22,117 bases of DNA from an uncultured Collinsella sp. (lineage in GTDB: Bacteria; Actinomycetota; Coriobacteriia; Coriobacteriales; Coriobacteriaceae), in NCBI GenBank assembly GCA_937934355.1, contig CALGZY010000189.1, positions 1 to 22,117 on the forward strand, in the 5' to 3' direction. Of this stretch, positions 1 through 6,861 are shown in pieces. A program made the translations under genes and the position numbers. A model generated the notes under the pieces. The model did not search any database and had not been told where the DNA came from. It saw only the letters and a list, made by a program, of their open reading frames with translations. How positions within the stretch are numbered: position 1 is the stretch's first letter; each line of letters opens with the position of its first letter.

Positions 1-178
1 AGAGACCACCAGCGTCGTGGCAACACGGCGGCTTGGCAAGCCCCATCCGGAGCAAGCGCGAATAGGAACGCTATGGGCCGGCCCGGTCCGCGTTCGGGTA
101 GCGTGCGTGGAGCTGCACGGTAACGTGCAGACAAGATAAATGACCGTTCACGACAGAACCCGGCTTATAGGCCCACTT
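1..178 (+). ncRNA. rnpB: RNase P RNA, 3' portion (5' end outside window)
   Basis: This is the catalytic RNA of RNase P, which removes 5' leaders from pre-tRNAs. Two diagnostic conserved blocks are readable. The first is the CCGGAGCAAGCGCGAATAGG stretch near 47-66. The second is the terminal block around 133-168, containing AGATAAATGACCG, then CGACAGAACCCGGCTTAT, as in bacterial type A RNase P RNA. Roughly the first half of the molecule lies upstream of the window. The exact 3' end is uncertain by a few bases; it should fall in the P1 strand just after CGGCTTATAGGCCCAC. No T-run terminator follows directly. Confidence 0.93.
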
Positions 179-198
179 GGCAACTATGTTGACGCTGC

Positions 199-297
199 GA
201 ACCCGTCAGCGCGGCAATCTGCCTTACAAGCCTTCGGGCATGACCATAAGGTCAATGCCCTCGTCTTTCAAGGCACCTTGCTCGCGCTGACGGGTTC
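199..297. repeat. Nested inverted repeat in the rnpB-yigZ spacer
   Basis: GAACCCGTCAGCGCG at 199-213 is the exact reverse complement of 283-297, a perfect 15-bp outer stem. Inside it, GCCTT at 221-225 can pair with AAGGC at 270-274. GGGCATGACC at 236-245 can pair with GGTCAATGCCC at 250-260 around an ATAA loop, with one bulged A. No T-run follows, so this is not a simple terminator. The spacer 179-415 holds no convincing gene on the plus strand. It could be a leader or processing structure for rnpB or yigZ, a small palindromic element, or a relic (see findings). Confidence 0.55.
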
Positions 298-415
298 TCG
301 CTGTTGGTGACGACATTATTGGCGTTTCCGTTCTTGTCGGCAAGGGCAACGGTTCTGTCTTTGCCGTATTATTGAGGCTGTTTGTTGCTGCGCTTAATTT
401 TGTTGAGGGGCTTTG

Positions 416-1051
416 TTGGACAGCTATTTTACTCTGCAATCGAATATTGAGGCTACGGGCGAGTTCGTTGACCGCAAGAGCCGGTTTATTGCCCAGCTGG
501 TCCATATTGAGTCCGAGGATGAGGCGAATGCCTTTATCGAGATGGTTCGCAAGCGTCATTACGACGCTCGACACAATGTTCCCGCGTGGATTTTAGTCGA
601 TGGACGCGAGCGCCAGAGCGATGATGGTGAGCCGAGCCGCACGAGCGGTATGCCGACGCTCGAGGTGTTGCGCGGCGCAGAGCTCAAAAATGTTTGCTGC
701 GTGGTGACGCGCTATTTTGGTGGCACGCTGTTGGGACCTGGTGGCTTGGTGCGCGCCTATACTGCGGCGACGCAGGCGGCGGTGGCAGCTGCTCGGGAGG
801 CCGGGCAGATTGTCGAGATGACGAGTGTCGTGCCTGTTGACGTGCATGTGGCCTATCCGCAGTATGAGCAGGTGCTTCGTTTGGCGCAGGATTCGGGTGC
901 CAAGGTTTCGGATACCGATTACGCGGATGCCGTGACACTTCACCTGGTATTCAAAGCGGGGGAGCAGGAGCAATTTTGCGCCAAGATGCGCGAGCTTATG
1001 GCGGGGCGCGAAGAGATCGAGGTCGGCGCTCCCAAATTTGCCGAGTTCTAA
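416..1051 (+). CDS. yigZ: YigZ/IMPACT family protein (UPF0029)
   Basis: This is a soluble protein of the YigZ/IMPACT family, about 211 aa, the usual length. An N-terminal UPF0029 domain contains the family hallmarks DGEPSRTSGMP and TRYFGGTLLGPGGLVRAY, and a smaller C-terminal DUF1949-like domain follows. Family members bind nucleic acid or ribosomes; eukaryotic IMPACT modulates Gcn2, while the bacterial role is poorly defined. An in-frame TGA at 404-406 rules out an upstream start. Two adjacent TTG codons at 413 and 416 are possible. I chose 416 because GAGGGG at 405-410 then lies 5 nt upstream. The gene is monocistronic and ends just before a strong hairpin terminator. Identity is secure; the start is uncertain by one codon. 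Confidence 0.9.
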   Translation: MDSYFTLQSNIEATGEFVDRKSRFIAQLVHIESEDEANAFIEMVRKRHYDARHNVPAWILVDGRERQSDDGEPSRTSGMPTLEVLRGAELKNVCCVVTRYFGGTLLGPGGLVRAYTAATQAAVAAAREAGQIVEMTSVVPVDVHVAYPQYEQVLRLAQDSGAKVSDTDYADAVTLHLVFKAGEQEQFCAKMRELMAGREEIEVGAPKFAEF

Positions 1052-1054
1052 CGG

Positions 1055-1105
1055 CGACGGCCGGCGTTTTTTTGGATGGATCCCAAACGCGCCGGCCGTC
1101 GTTTT
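1055..1105 (+). terminator. Rho-independent terminator after yigZ
   Basis: CGACGGCCGGCG at 1055-1066 pairs perfectly (12 bp) with CGCCGGCCGTCG at 1090-1101. The loop is itself partly pairable (TTTGG with CCAAA). TTTTA follows at 1102. It lies 4 nt after the yigZ stop and separates yigZ from a convergent gene. The minus-strand side has no matching T-run, so it mainly serves the plus strand. Confidence 0.8.
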
Positions 1106-1118
1106 ATGTTGCTGCCGT

Positions 1119-1565
1119 TTACTCGGCGAGCTGCTTTAGCACATCGCAGGCGATTTCGACGGCATCGTCGATGCAACCGGGACAGCTGCGGAGCGGACCC
1201 TTATCCGATCCGATTCCCTTGAGCGTGCCGCAGACGGTCGTCGTGTTCTTCTCGCCAAAACGCTTGGCGATTTCGCGCGACAGCTTGTAGGTCTGGCCCT
1301 TGGTCTTGGGGTTTTCCATGCCTTCGCTCATCACAAAGCCCATGATGGACACAGCGCCCGAGATGGCGCCGCAGGTCTCGGTCATGCCGCCCATGCCGGC
1401 GCCAAAGCCCTCGGTGAGGGTAAAGGCGGTCTGGGGGTCGAGCCCGACGGCGGGCGCGAGCGTGCAGGCGACGGCCTGTGCGCAGTTAAAGCCACGGGCG
1501 TGATATTCGGCAGCTTGAGCCTGACAGGCGGTGATGTCGAGCTGGGCCGTATCGATTTGCTTCAT
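1119..1565 (-). CDS. C_GCAxxG_C_C family redox protein
   Basis: This 148-aa protein belongs to the C_GCAxxG_C_C family, named for its conserved cysteine spacing. Visible residues are C28 in the FNCAQAV segment, the glycine-rich FGAGMGGMTETCGAISGA with C65 followed by GA, then C112 and the CPGC pair at 128/131. The family is common in anaerobes and is presumed to bind metal, an Fe-S centre or another redox group, but no reaction is established. There is no signal peptide or membrane segment, so it is probably cytoplasmic. I chose the start at 1565 because AAGGAG lies 6 nt upstream; the longer reading to 1673 passes through a hairpin. It is transcribed divergently from the PLP enzyme gene at 1797. 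Confidence 0.85.
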   Translation of the reverse strand: MKQIDTAQLDITACQAQAAEYHARGFNCAQAVACTLAPAVGLDPQTAFTLTEGFGAGMGGMTETCGAISGAVSIMGFVMSEGMENPKTKGQTYKLSREIAKRFGEKNTTTVCGTLKGIGSDKGPLRSCPGCIDDAVEIACDVLKQLAE

Positions 1566-1578
1566 CGTTGTCTCCTTG

Positions 1579-1610
1579 GTCACGGTGTACCCGCCTATGG
1601 TACCCGTGAC
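1579..1610 (-). promoter_or_regulatory. 5'-UTR hairpin just before the ribosome binding site of the C_GCAxxG gene
   Basis: GTCACGG (1579-1585) and GTACC (1587-1591) pair with GGTACC (1599-1604) and CGTGAC (1605-1610), giving 12 bp with a single bulged T around a 7-nt loop. On the minus strand this stem ends 2-3 nt before the AAGGAG that serves the start at 1565. It may modulate mRNA stability or translation; no known riboswitch class is recognised. Confidence 0.45.
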
Positions 1611-1728
1611 GGTGCATGTAATCATCGAGAGCTTCATGTATGCCTCGTTTTTATCTATCGAACAAATGCCCAAGGCTTGAGGTAAATACCCCTGATCAAT
1701 TTGTCCACTAACCTACCTTGTGGATGGG

Positions 1729-1757
1729 TTGAGAGGGGTGCGGGGTAGCGGTATCGT
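1729..1757 (+). promoter_or_regulatory. Candidate sigma-70-type promoter for the metY-like gene
   Basis: TTGAGA at 1729-1734 and TATCGT at 1752-1757 are separated by 17 nt, about 40 nt upstream of the start at 1797. The match to consensus is moderate and was judged by eye only. I see no SAM, T-box or other leader structure between it and the gene. Confidence 0.3.
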
Positions 1758-1796
1758 GAACCGAATAAAACTAAAACCCAGGCAAGGGAGCTAGAT

Positions 1797-3080
1797 ATGA
1801 GCGAGCAGACCATCGGTACCACATGTGTTCAGGGCGGCTATCACCCGGGAGATGCGGAGCCGCGCCAGGTGCCCATTTACCAGTCCACCACGTGGAAGTA
1901 CGACACGTCCGAGCACATGGGCAAGCTATTTGACCTGGAGGAGTCTGGTTACTTCTACAGCCGTCTGCAGAACCCCACGTGCGATTTGGTTGCCGCCAAG
2001 ATCTGCGAGATGGAGGGTGGCACCGCTGCGATGCTCACGAGCTCGGGCATGGCTGCGAACTTCCTCGCGATCTTTAACGTGGCCGGTGCCGGCGATCATG
2101 TGGTCGCAAGCTCTGCCATTTACGGCGGTACGTATAACCTGCTCGCCCACACCATGGGCCGTATGGGGTTGACCTGCACGTTCGTCGCCCCCGACTGCAC
2201 CGATGAGGAGCTCGAGGCAGCCTTTGAGCCCAATACCAAGCTCGTCTTTGGCGAGACGATCGCAAACCCCGCCCTTGCCGTGCTCGATATTGAGCGCTTT
2301 GCCAAGGCTGCACATGACCACGGCGTGCCGCTGATGGTCGACAACACCTTCCCGACGCCCGTGATGTGCCGTCCCTTTGAGTGGGGCGCCGACATCGTCA
2401 CGCACTCCACGACCAAGTACATGGATGGACATGCTGCCTACCTGGGCGGCGTAATCGTTGACCACGGCCAGTTTGACTGGATGGCTCATGCGGACAAGTT
2501 CCCGGGTCTCACCACGCCCGACGAGAGCTACCACGGCGTGACCTATGCCGAGAAGTTCGGTCGCGAGGGCGCCTTCATTACCAAGGCAACCGCTCAGCTC
2601 ATGCGCGACCTCGGCCCCATGCAGAACCCTCAGGCGGCCTTCTTCTTGAACAGCTCGCTCGAGAGCCTGCATGTGCGCATGCCGCGTCATTGCGAGAACG
2701 GCTTGGCCGTTGCCAAGTTCCTGCAGAGTCATCCCAAGGTACGCTTCGTGAGCTATCCGGGCCTGGAGGGCGATAAGTACTACGACATCGCTCAGAAATA
2801 CATGCCCAACGGTACCTGCGGCGTTGTGAGCTTTGGCTTTAACGGTGGTCGCGCGGCGGCCGAGACCTTTATGAAGAGCCTCAAGCTCGCCCAGATCGCC
2901 ACGCACGTGGCCGACGCCCGCACTTGCTGCCTGCATCCCGCTAATGCCACACATCGCCAGATGAACGATGAGGAGCTCATCGCCTGTGGCATCTCCGCCG
3001 ACATGGTGCGCCTGTCGTGCGGCCTCGAGGACACGGCCGACTTGATTGCCGACCTTGAGCAGGCACTCGAGCAGTGCTAG
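1797..3080 (+). CDS. metY: O-acetylhomoserine sulfhydrylase-type PLP enzyme (Cys/Met metabolism family)
   Basis: This 427-aa enzyme belongs to the Cys/Met-metabolism PLP family. Its length, and the absence of the shorter MetB/MetC-type architecture, favour O-acetylhomoserine sulfhydrylase, which makes homocysteine from O-acetylhomoserine and sulfide. Methionine gamma-lyase is the main alternative. Visible features are the substrate-loop segment YFYSRLQNPT (52-61), the SSGMAA phosphate-binding region (82-87), the aspartate in VDNTFPTP (181-188), and the Schiff-base lysine K207 in HSTTKYMDGH. AAGGGAG at 1784-1790 lies 6 nt before the ATG. It is apparently monocistronic, followed by a terminator and a transporter. 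The family call is secure; substrate specificity cannot be fixed by reading alone. Confidence 0.87.
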   Translation: MSEQTIGTTCVQGGYHPGDAEPRQVPIYQSTTWKYDTSEHMGKLFDLEESGYFYSRLQNPTCDLVAAKICEMEGGTAAMLTSSGMAANFLAIFNVAGAGDHVVASSAIYGGTYNLLAHTMGRMGLTCTFVAPDCTDEELEAAFEPNTKLVFGETIANPALAVLDIERFAKAAHDHGVPLMVDNTFPTPVMCRPFEWGADIVTHSTTKYMDGHAAYLGGVIVDHGQFDWMAHADKFPGLTTPDESYHGVTYAEKFGREGAFITKATAQLMRDLGPMQNPQAAFFLNSSLESLHVRMPRHCENGLAVAKFLQSHPKVRFVSYPGLEGDKYYDIAQKYMPNGTCGVVSFGFNGGRAAAETFMKSLKLAQIATHVADARTCCLHPANATHRQMNDEELIACGISADMVRLSCGLEDTADLIADLEQALEQC

Positions 3081-3153
3081 GCTAGCTCCGTACAAGGCGC
3101 CGATGCTGGCAGAAAGCTTCGGCGACCTTTCGTTCCGATTCCGTAGGCGGGAC

Positions 3154-3193
3154 CCCAATCGCGGCAGTTTGCAGGCGATTGGGCCCCGTTTTT
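3154..3193 (+). terminator. Rho-independent terminator after the metY-like gene
   Basis: CCCAATCGC at 3154-3162 pairs with GCGATTGGG at 3175-3183 (9 bp), followed by CCCCG and TTTTT at 3189-3193. The T-run lies about 5 nt beyond the stem, so efficiency is uncertain. The next gene begins 27 nt later, so some read-through into the exporter is possible. Confidence 0.6.
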
Positions 3194-3219
3194 GCGTTGC
3201 GCCACTCGAAAGGATGGAT

Positions 3220-4524
3220 ATGGAGAAAACCGCAGAGCAGCTGCGCCGCGAGCACATTGCCCTAGAGGGCGACACCCATGGCAAGAACAAGTGGGCGATT
3301 CTGTTTACCGTGCTCATCATGACGTTTATGGTGTGTCTGGATTCGACCGTCGTGACCGTGGCGCTGCCCGTGATGCAAAAGGAGCTGGGCGTGGGCCTCG
3401 ACCGCATCCAGCTGGTGAGCTCGGTGTACCTGCTTGCGACATGCGTGGCTATGTTGCCGTTTGGCCGTCTGGGCGACGTGCGCGGCAAGGTGAATGTGTT
3501 CCAGCTGGGCGTCATCGTCTTTTCGGTCGGTTCGCTGCTGTGCGGCCTTTCGGCCTCGCTCGAGGTTCTTATCCTGGCACGCATTGTTCAGGGCATCGGT
3601 TGCGCGGCGGCCATGGCTAACAACATGGGTATCATCACCGAGTCGTTTCCGGCGCGCGAACGAGGCCGTGCCATGGGTATTCTCGCGACCTTTGTGGCCC
3701 TCGGCATGATGTGTGGCCCCGTGCTCGGCGGCATGCTGGTGGCAAGCTTTCCCTGGGAGAGTATCTTCCTCATCAACCTGCCTATTGGCATAATCTCGTT
3801 TATCGTGGGGCTCTACACGCTGCCGCATGTTAAGCCGGAGGCCGGCGAGCGCCCCATGTCCTTGATTGAGGCTGCTCGTCGCTGCTTGGCAAATTCGGCC
3901 TTCACCATCAACCTTGCCTGCATGCTCATCGTGTTCGTTGGTATTGGCGCATCCGAGTTTATCCTGCCGTTCTATTTTCAGGACGCCCACGGCTTTGGTT
4001 CCGACATTTCCGGATTGCTCTTTTTGGCGCTGCCGATGGTGAATGCCTTTATCGGGCCGCTTTCGGGTACGGTTTCGGACCGCGTTGGCTGCGAGGGCCC
4101 CACGGCGGTCGGTCTGGGCTTGTACGTGTGCGGTCTCTTTGCGGTAAGCACGCTCGACGAGCACTCTTCTATCCCTGTGATCGTGTGTTGCGTCGCGTTT
4201 ATTTCGTGCGGTACGTCGATTTTCCAGAGTCCCAATAACTCGCTGTATATGGGCTCGGCTCCGCGCGAGGCACTTGGCTTTGCAGGTAGCTTGGGCAGCT
4301 TGGCGCGCTATGCGGGCATGGCGCTGGGTATTACGGCAGGTTCGCATATCCTCTATGGGCAGATGAGCGTGGCGATGGGCGAGGCCGTGACCAGTATTGT
4401 TGCAGGCCGTCCGGATGTGTTCCTGTTCGGCTTTCGCTCGGTGTTCTACGTGCTTATGGCTGTGGCCGCTGTGGGCTTTGCGCTCGCCATGGTGCGTTTG
4501 GTGAAGATGCGCGCCCGCCATTAG
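3220..4524 (+). CDS. MFS drug/metabolite exporter, DHA2-like
   Basis: This 434-aa inner-membrane protein has about 12 hydrophobic segments, from WAILFTVLIMTF near the N-terminus to VFYVLMAVAAVGFALAM near the C-terminus. It carries drug:H+ antiporter hallmarks: LDSTVVTVALP in TM1, FGRLGDVRGK in the TM2-3 loop, and motif C GMMCGPVLGG in TM5. The TM1 motif is typical of the EmrB/QacA (DHA2) group, whose members usually have 14 TMs, so this one is at the short end. The substrate is unknown. The start at 3220 is favoured over the ATG at 3214 because AAAGG at 3209-3213 is then about 6 nt away. No neighbouring regulator or membrane-fusion partner is visible. Confidence 0.85.
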   Translation: MEKTAEQLRREHIALEGDTHGKNKWAILFTVLIMTFMVCLDSTVVTVALPVMQKELGVGLDRIQLVSSVYLLATCVAMLPFGRLGDVRGKVNVFQLGVIVFSVGSLLCGLSASLEVLILARIVQGIGCAAAMANNMGIITESFPARERGRAMGILATFVALGMMCGPVLGGMLVASFPWESIFLINLPIGIISFIVGLYTLPHVKPEAGERPMSLIEAARRCLANSAFTINLACMLIVFVGIGASEFILPFYFQDAHGFGSDISGLLFLALPMVNAFIGPLSGTVSDRVGCEGPTAVGLGLYVCGLFAVSTLDEHSSIPVIVCCVAFISCGTSIFQSPNNSLYMGSAPREALGFAGSLGSLARYAGMALGITAGSHILYGQMSVAMGEAVTSIVAGRPDVFLFGFRSVFYVLMAVAAVGFALAMVRLVKMRARH

Positions 4525-4681
4525 TGCGTTGGGAGGCTGTCTGCCACGATTTGCGTTGTCCCAAAAAGACTGGTTTGTGGTGCGATGCGGCTTGTGGGGC
4601 GGGCGGGGGTCGGTCCGTGGTAGACTATCGAACAACGTTTATTAATCGCGCGGTATCGTTGCCGCGAGAAGGGGTTGCGCC

Positions 4682-5260
4682 ATGCAGGAGCTTGAGGATC
4701 GTATTCGCCATGACGGCATCGTAAAGGCCGGTAACGTCCTTAAGGTCGATGCCTTCCTCAACCACCAATGCGACGTTGAGCTGTTCGACCACATGGGCGC
4801 CGAGTGGGCCCGTCTGTTCGAGGGTGTCGAGATCAACAAGATCCTGACGATTGAGGCTTCGGGTATTGGCATGGCTTGCATCGCGGCTCAGCATTTTGGC
4901 GGCGTGCCGGTGGTCTTTGCCAAGAAGGCGCAGTCCATCAACCTCGACGGCGAGCAGTATGCCACGACCATCTACTCCTTTACCAAGCAGAAGGAGTACC
5001 CGGTCATCGTCGGCAAGCGTTTCCTGTCCGAGGGCGACAAGGTCCTGATTATCGACGACTTCCTGGCCAACGGCTGCGCGCTTGAGGGCCTTATTAAGAT
5101 CTGCGAGGCTGCGGGCGCCGAAGTTGCCGGCATTGGCATCGCCGTTGAGAAGGGCTTCCAGGGCGGCGGCGATAAGCTCCGTAAGCGCGGCTTCCGCGTT
5201 GAGAGCCTGGCACGTATCGCCGATATGGACTGCGAGAACGGCGAGATCACCTTCGCCTAA
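4682..5260 (+). CDS. xpt: Xanthine phosphoribosyltransferase
   Basis: This 192-aa cytosolic purine-salvage enzyme transfers phosphoribose from PRPP to xanthine, giving XMP. The PRPP-binding signature [11 protein letters not shown] lies at 121-131. The N-terminal [12 protein letters not shown] and the [12 protein letters not shown] segment (54-65) are typical of bacterial Xpt. The usual xpt length is about 190 aa. GAGAAGGGG lies 7 nt before the ATG. In many Firmicutes xpt has a purine riboswitch, but I looked through 4525-4681 and saw no purine-aptamer core there. A strong terminator follows, so the gene is probably monocistronic. Confidence 0.93.
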   Translation: MQELEDRIRHDGIVKAGNVLKVDAFLNHQCDVELFDHMGAEWARLFEGVEINKILTIEASGIGMACIAAQHFGGVPVVFAKKAQSINLDGEQYATTIYSFTKQKEYPVIVGKRFLSEGDKVLIIDDFLANGCALEGLIKICEAAGAEVAGIGIAVEKGFQGGGDKLRKRGFRVESLARIADMDCENGEITFA

Positions 5261-5288
5261 GCGCGCAACACAAGCGATTGGTATGCGA

Positions 5289-5323
5289 TGTGACAAAGGG
5301 ACTGTCCCTTTGTCACATTTTTT
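5289..5323 (+). terminator. Terminator after xpt, also a REP-like palindrome
   Basis: TGTGACAAAGGGAC at 5289-5302 is the exact reverse complement of 5304-5317, with one base between, and TTTTTT follows at 5318-5323. It should terminate xpt transcription. The near-perfect symmetry and the AAAGGGACTGT core, shared with the palindrome at 5734-5804, suggest it may also belong to a dispersed palindromic repeat family. Confidence 0.8.
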
Positions 5324-5343
5324 GTATGAGGGGAGGTGTTGAT

Positions 5344-5724
5344 ATGGATGAGAATAAGATGGGATGGCGCGAGTATGCGCGCTATGCCGAGATGTCGGTC
5401 GAGGAGTTGGCGCGCGATTGCGAGGTGCAGGTGTTTCGCGCGACAGGTCCGGGCGGACAGGGCGTGAACACGACGGACTCGGCGGTACGCATGAAACATA
5501 TCCCTTCGGGGATTGTCGTGATGGCGCGCGAGAGCCGCAGTCAGTTCCAAAACCGTAGCAGCTGCCTACGTAAGCTGCGCGCTGAGCTTGAGCGTCGCGG
5601 GCGTCCGCCGCGCCGCCGCGTCAAGACCAAAGTGCCACAGCGATCGCGCCAGCGCAGGCTCAACGACAAACACTTCAATGCGATTAAAAAGGCCAACCGT
5701 CGCAAGCTGGGCGGGGAGGAATGA
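5344..5724 (+). CDS. Stand-alone GGQ-domain release-factor-like protein (ArfB/YaeJ-like)
   Basis: This 126-aa protein consists of little more than a class I release-factor catalytic domain. The peptidyl-tRNA hydrolysis motif GPGGQGVN has GGQ at residues 37-39, and a very basic C-terminal tail rich in RRR, KTK and RQRR follows. No codon-recognition domain is present, so it cannot be RF1 or RF2. The architecture matches ribosome-rescue hydrolases such as ArfB, whose basic tail enters the empty mRNA channel, or the poorly characterised release-factor-like family. GGAGG at 5331-5336 lies about 8 nt before the ATG, which excludes a longer start at 5278 located before the xpt terminator. It is bracketed by two palindromes. 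Confidence 0.82.
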   Translation: MDENKMGWREYARYAEMSVEELARDCEVQVFRATGPGGQGVNTTDSAVRMKHIPSGIVVMARESRSQFQNRSSCLRKLRAELERRGRPPRRRVKTKVPQRSRQRRLNDKHFNAIKKANRRKLGGEE

Positions 5725-5733
5725 TCTTATCAA

Positions 5734-5804
5734 TAAGTTGCGGTGAAATAGGGACTGTTTTGCGGCTTTAGATGCATAAACAGTCCCTATTTCACCGCAA
5801 CTTA
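5734..5804. repeat. 27-bp perfect inverted repeat between convergent genes
   Basis: Positions 5734-5760 (starting TAAGTTGCGGTG, ending GGGACTGTTT) are the exact reverse complement of 5778-5804, with a 17-nt loop. It lies between the release-factor-like gene (plus) and the lipid-kinase gene (minus), whose stop is only 8 nt away. No T-run follows on either strand, so it is not a classical terminator, though such a stem could still block transcripts. It shares the AGGGACTGT core with the palindrome at 5289-5317, as expected for REP-like elements. Confidence 0.75.
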
Positions 5805-5811
5805 GGTGGGG

Positions 5812-6774
5812 TTAGCGGGTGGGATGCCAGACGTGGAGGACGCCGGCAAGGATGTCGACCTCGATGCGCGAGGCGACAACGGGCTCGCCGTCGGCCTGGA
5901 TGGGGTAGTCGGGCTCCTCAAAGGTGAGCTCGACATGGCGGCAGCGGCGCATGCGAACCGGCGGCAACTTGGTATGGTGGCCGTCCTTGGCCGAAAGAAA
6001 CATAGGCAGGGCAACCGCACGCGGAACGGGGCCGCAGGCGTAGCAGACGTCGAGTACGCCGTCGCAGGGGTCGGCATCGGGGCAGATGCGATAGCCCGAG
6101 CCATAGGTAGGACCCAGCTGAATTGCCATGATGATCGCCCGCACGCGCTCGGCGGGCGCGCCATCAAAGCTGATGGTCATGGGGTAGTTGCGATAGCGCA
6201 GGCCAAACTGCTCAAGTCCCGATAGGGTGTAGAGCGGAGCGCCGGCGAGGCCCGTCTTTTTGCGCAGCTCGGTGGTGCCCAGGCCGATGGCGGCATCGAT
6301 GCCGACCGAGAGCGTCTGGTCGTAGTACTCAACGGTAGCCTCGCCGCTGCCGCTCGCAGGGCTCCACGAGCGAATGCGCCCGATGTCCTGACGCTGCAGC
6401 TCGCAGGTGAGCAGCGCGCCAAAATCCTTACCGGAGAAATCGTCGATGCCGAGCGTTTGGGCAAAATCGTTGCCAGAGCCCACGGGTAGGATGGCAAGAG
6501 CGGGGCGGGTGTCCTCCTCTTGCGTCATAAGCCCGTTGACGACCTCGTGAATCACGCCGTCGCCGCCAAGGGCGATAACGGTGCGATAGCCCTGGGCCTG
6601 TGCGGCCAGCTCCTTGGCGTGTCCCATGCGCTCGGTTAGCACCAAGTCAAACTGGGATGCGCGTGCAGTCATGTCCAAAAAGCGTTGCAGGCGCTCGGCA
6701 ACTTCGTGCGCCGCACCCGACTGGGCGGCTGGGTTGGCGATGATGAGCGTGCGGCCAAAATCAGTTGCGTGCAT
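5812..6774 (-). CDS. Diacylglycerol kinase-type lipid kinase (YegS/DgkB family)
   Basis: This 320-aa soluble lipid kinase phosphorylates diacylglycerol or a related membrane lipid. The nucleotide-binding motif GGDG (70-73, in IALGGDGVIHEVVNG) and PVGSGNDF (97-104) define the DAGK catalytic domain. The C-terminal half has the family pattern with YRICPDADPCDGVLDV, and IQADGEP near the end. I chose the start at 6774 (MHATDF) because GGGAG lies about 8 nt upstream on the minus strand; the longer reading to 6846 adds a non-conserved arginine-rich stretch. It lies 87 bp downstream of the CLC gene on the same strand, so co-transcription is possible. Exact lipid specificity is unknown. Confidence 0.88.
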   Translation of the reverse strand: MHATDFGRTLIIANPAAQSGAAHEVAERLQRFLDMTARASQFDLVLTERMGHAKELAAQAQGYRTVIALGGDGVIHEVVNGLMTQEEDTRPALAILPVGSGNDFAQTLGIDDFSGKDFGALLTCELQRQDIGRIRSWSPASGSGEATVEYYDQTLSVGIDAAIGLGTTELRKKTGLAGAPLYTLSGLEQFGLRYRNYPMTISFDGAPAERVRAIIMAIQLGPTYGSGYRICPDADPCDGVLDVCYACGPVPRAVALPMFLSAKDGHHTKLPPVRMRRCRHVELTFEEPDYPIQADGEPVVASRIEVDILAGVLHVWHPTR

Positions 6775-6861
6775 GGGGCGACTCCCGGCGTATGACGTGA
6801 CGGTGCGGTCGCGCTCAGGTCGAATTGCCCCCGATTGTGGCTGCACGTCGAATACTTACGT

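Noticed and set aside
1926..3584. Very long minus-strand open frame opposite metY and the MFS gene
   Set aside because: It is a shadow of the GC-rich plus-strand genes. It spans two real genes and a terminator and shows no recognisable domain.
4525..4681. Purine riboswitch upstream of xpt
   Set aside because: I looked for the conserved purine-aptamer core and two-loop pattern and saw none in this 157-nt spacer.
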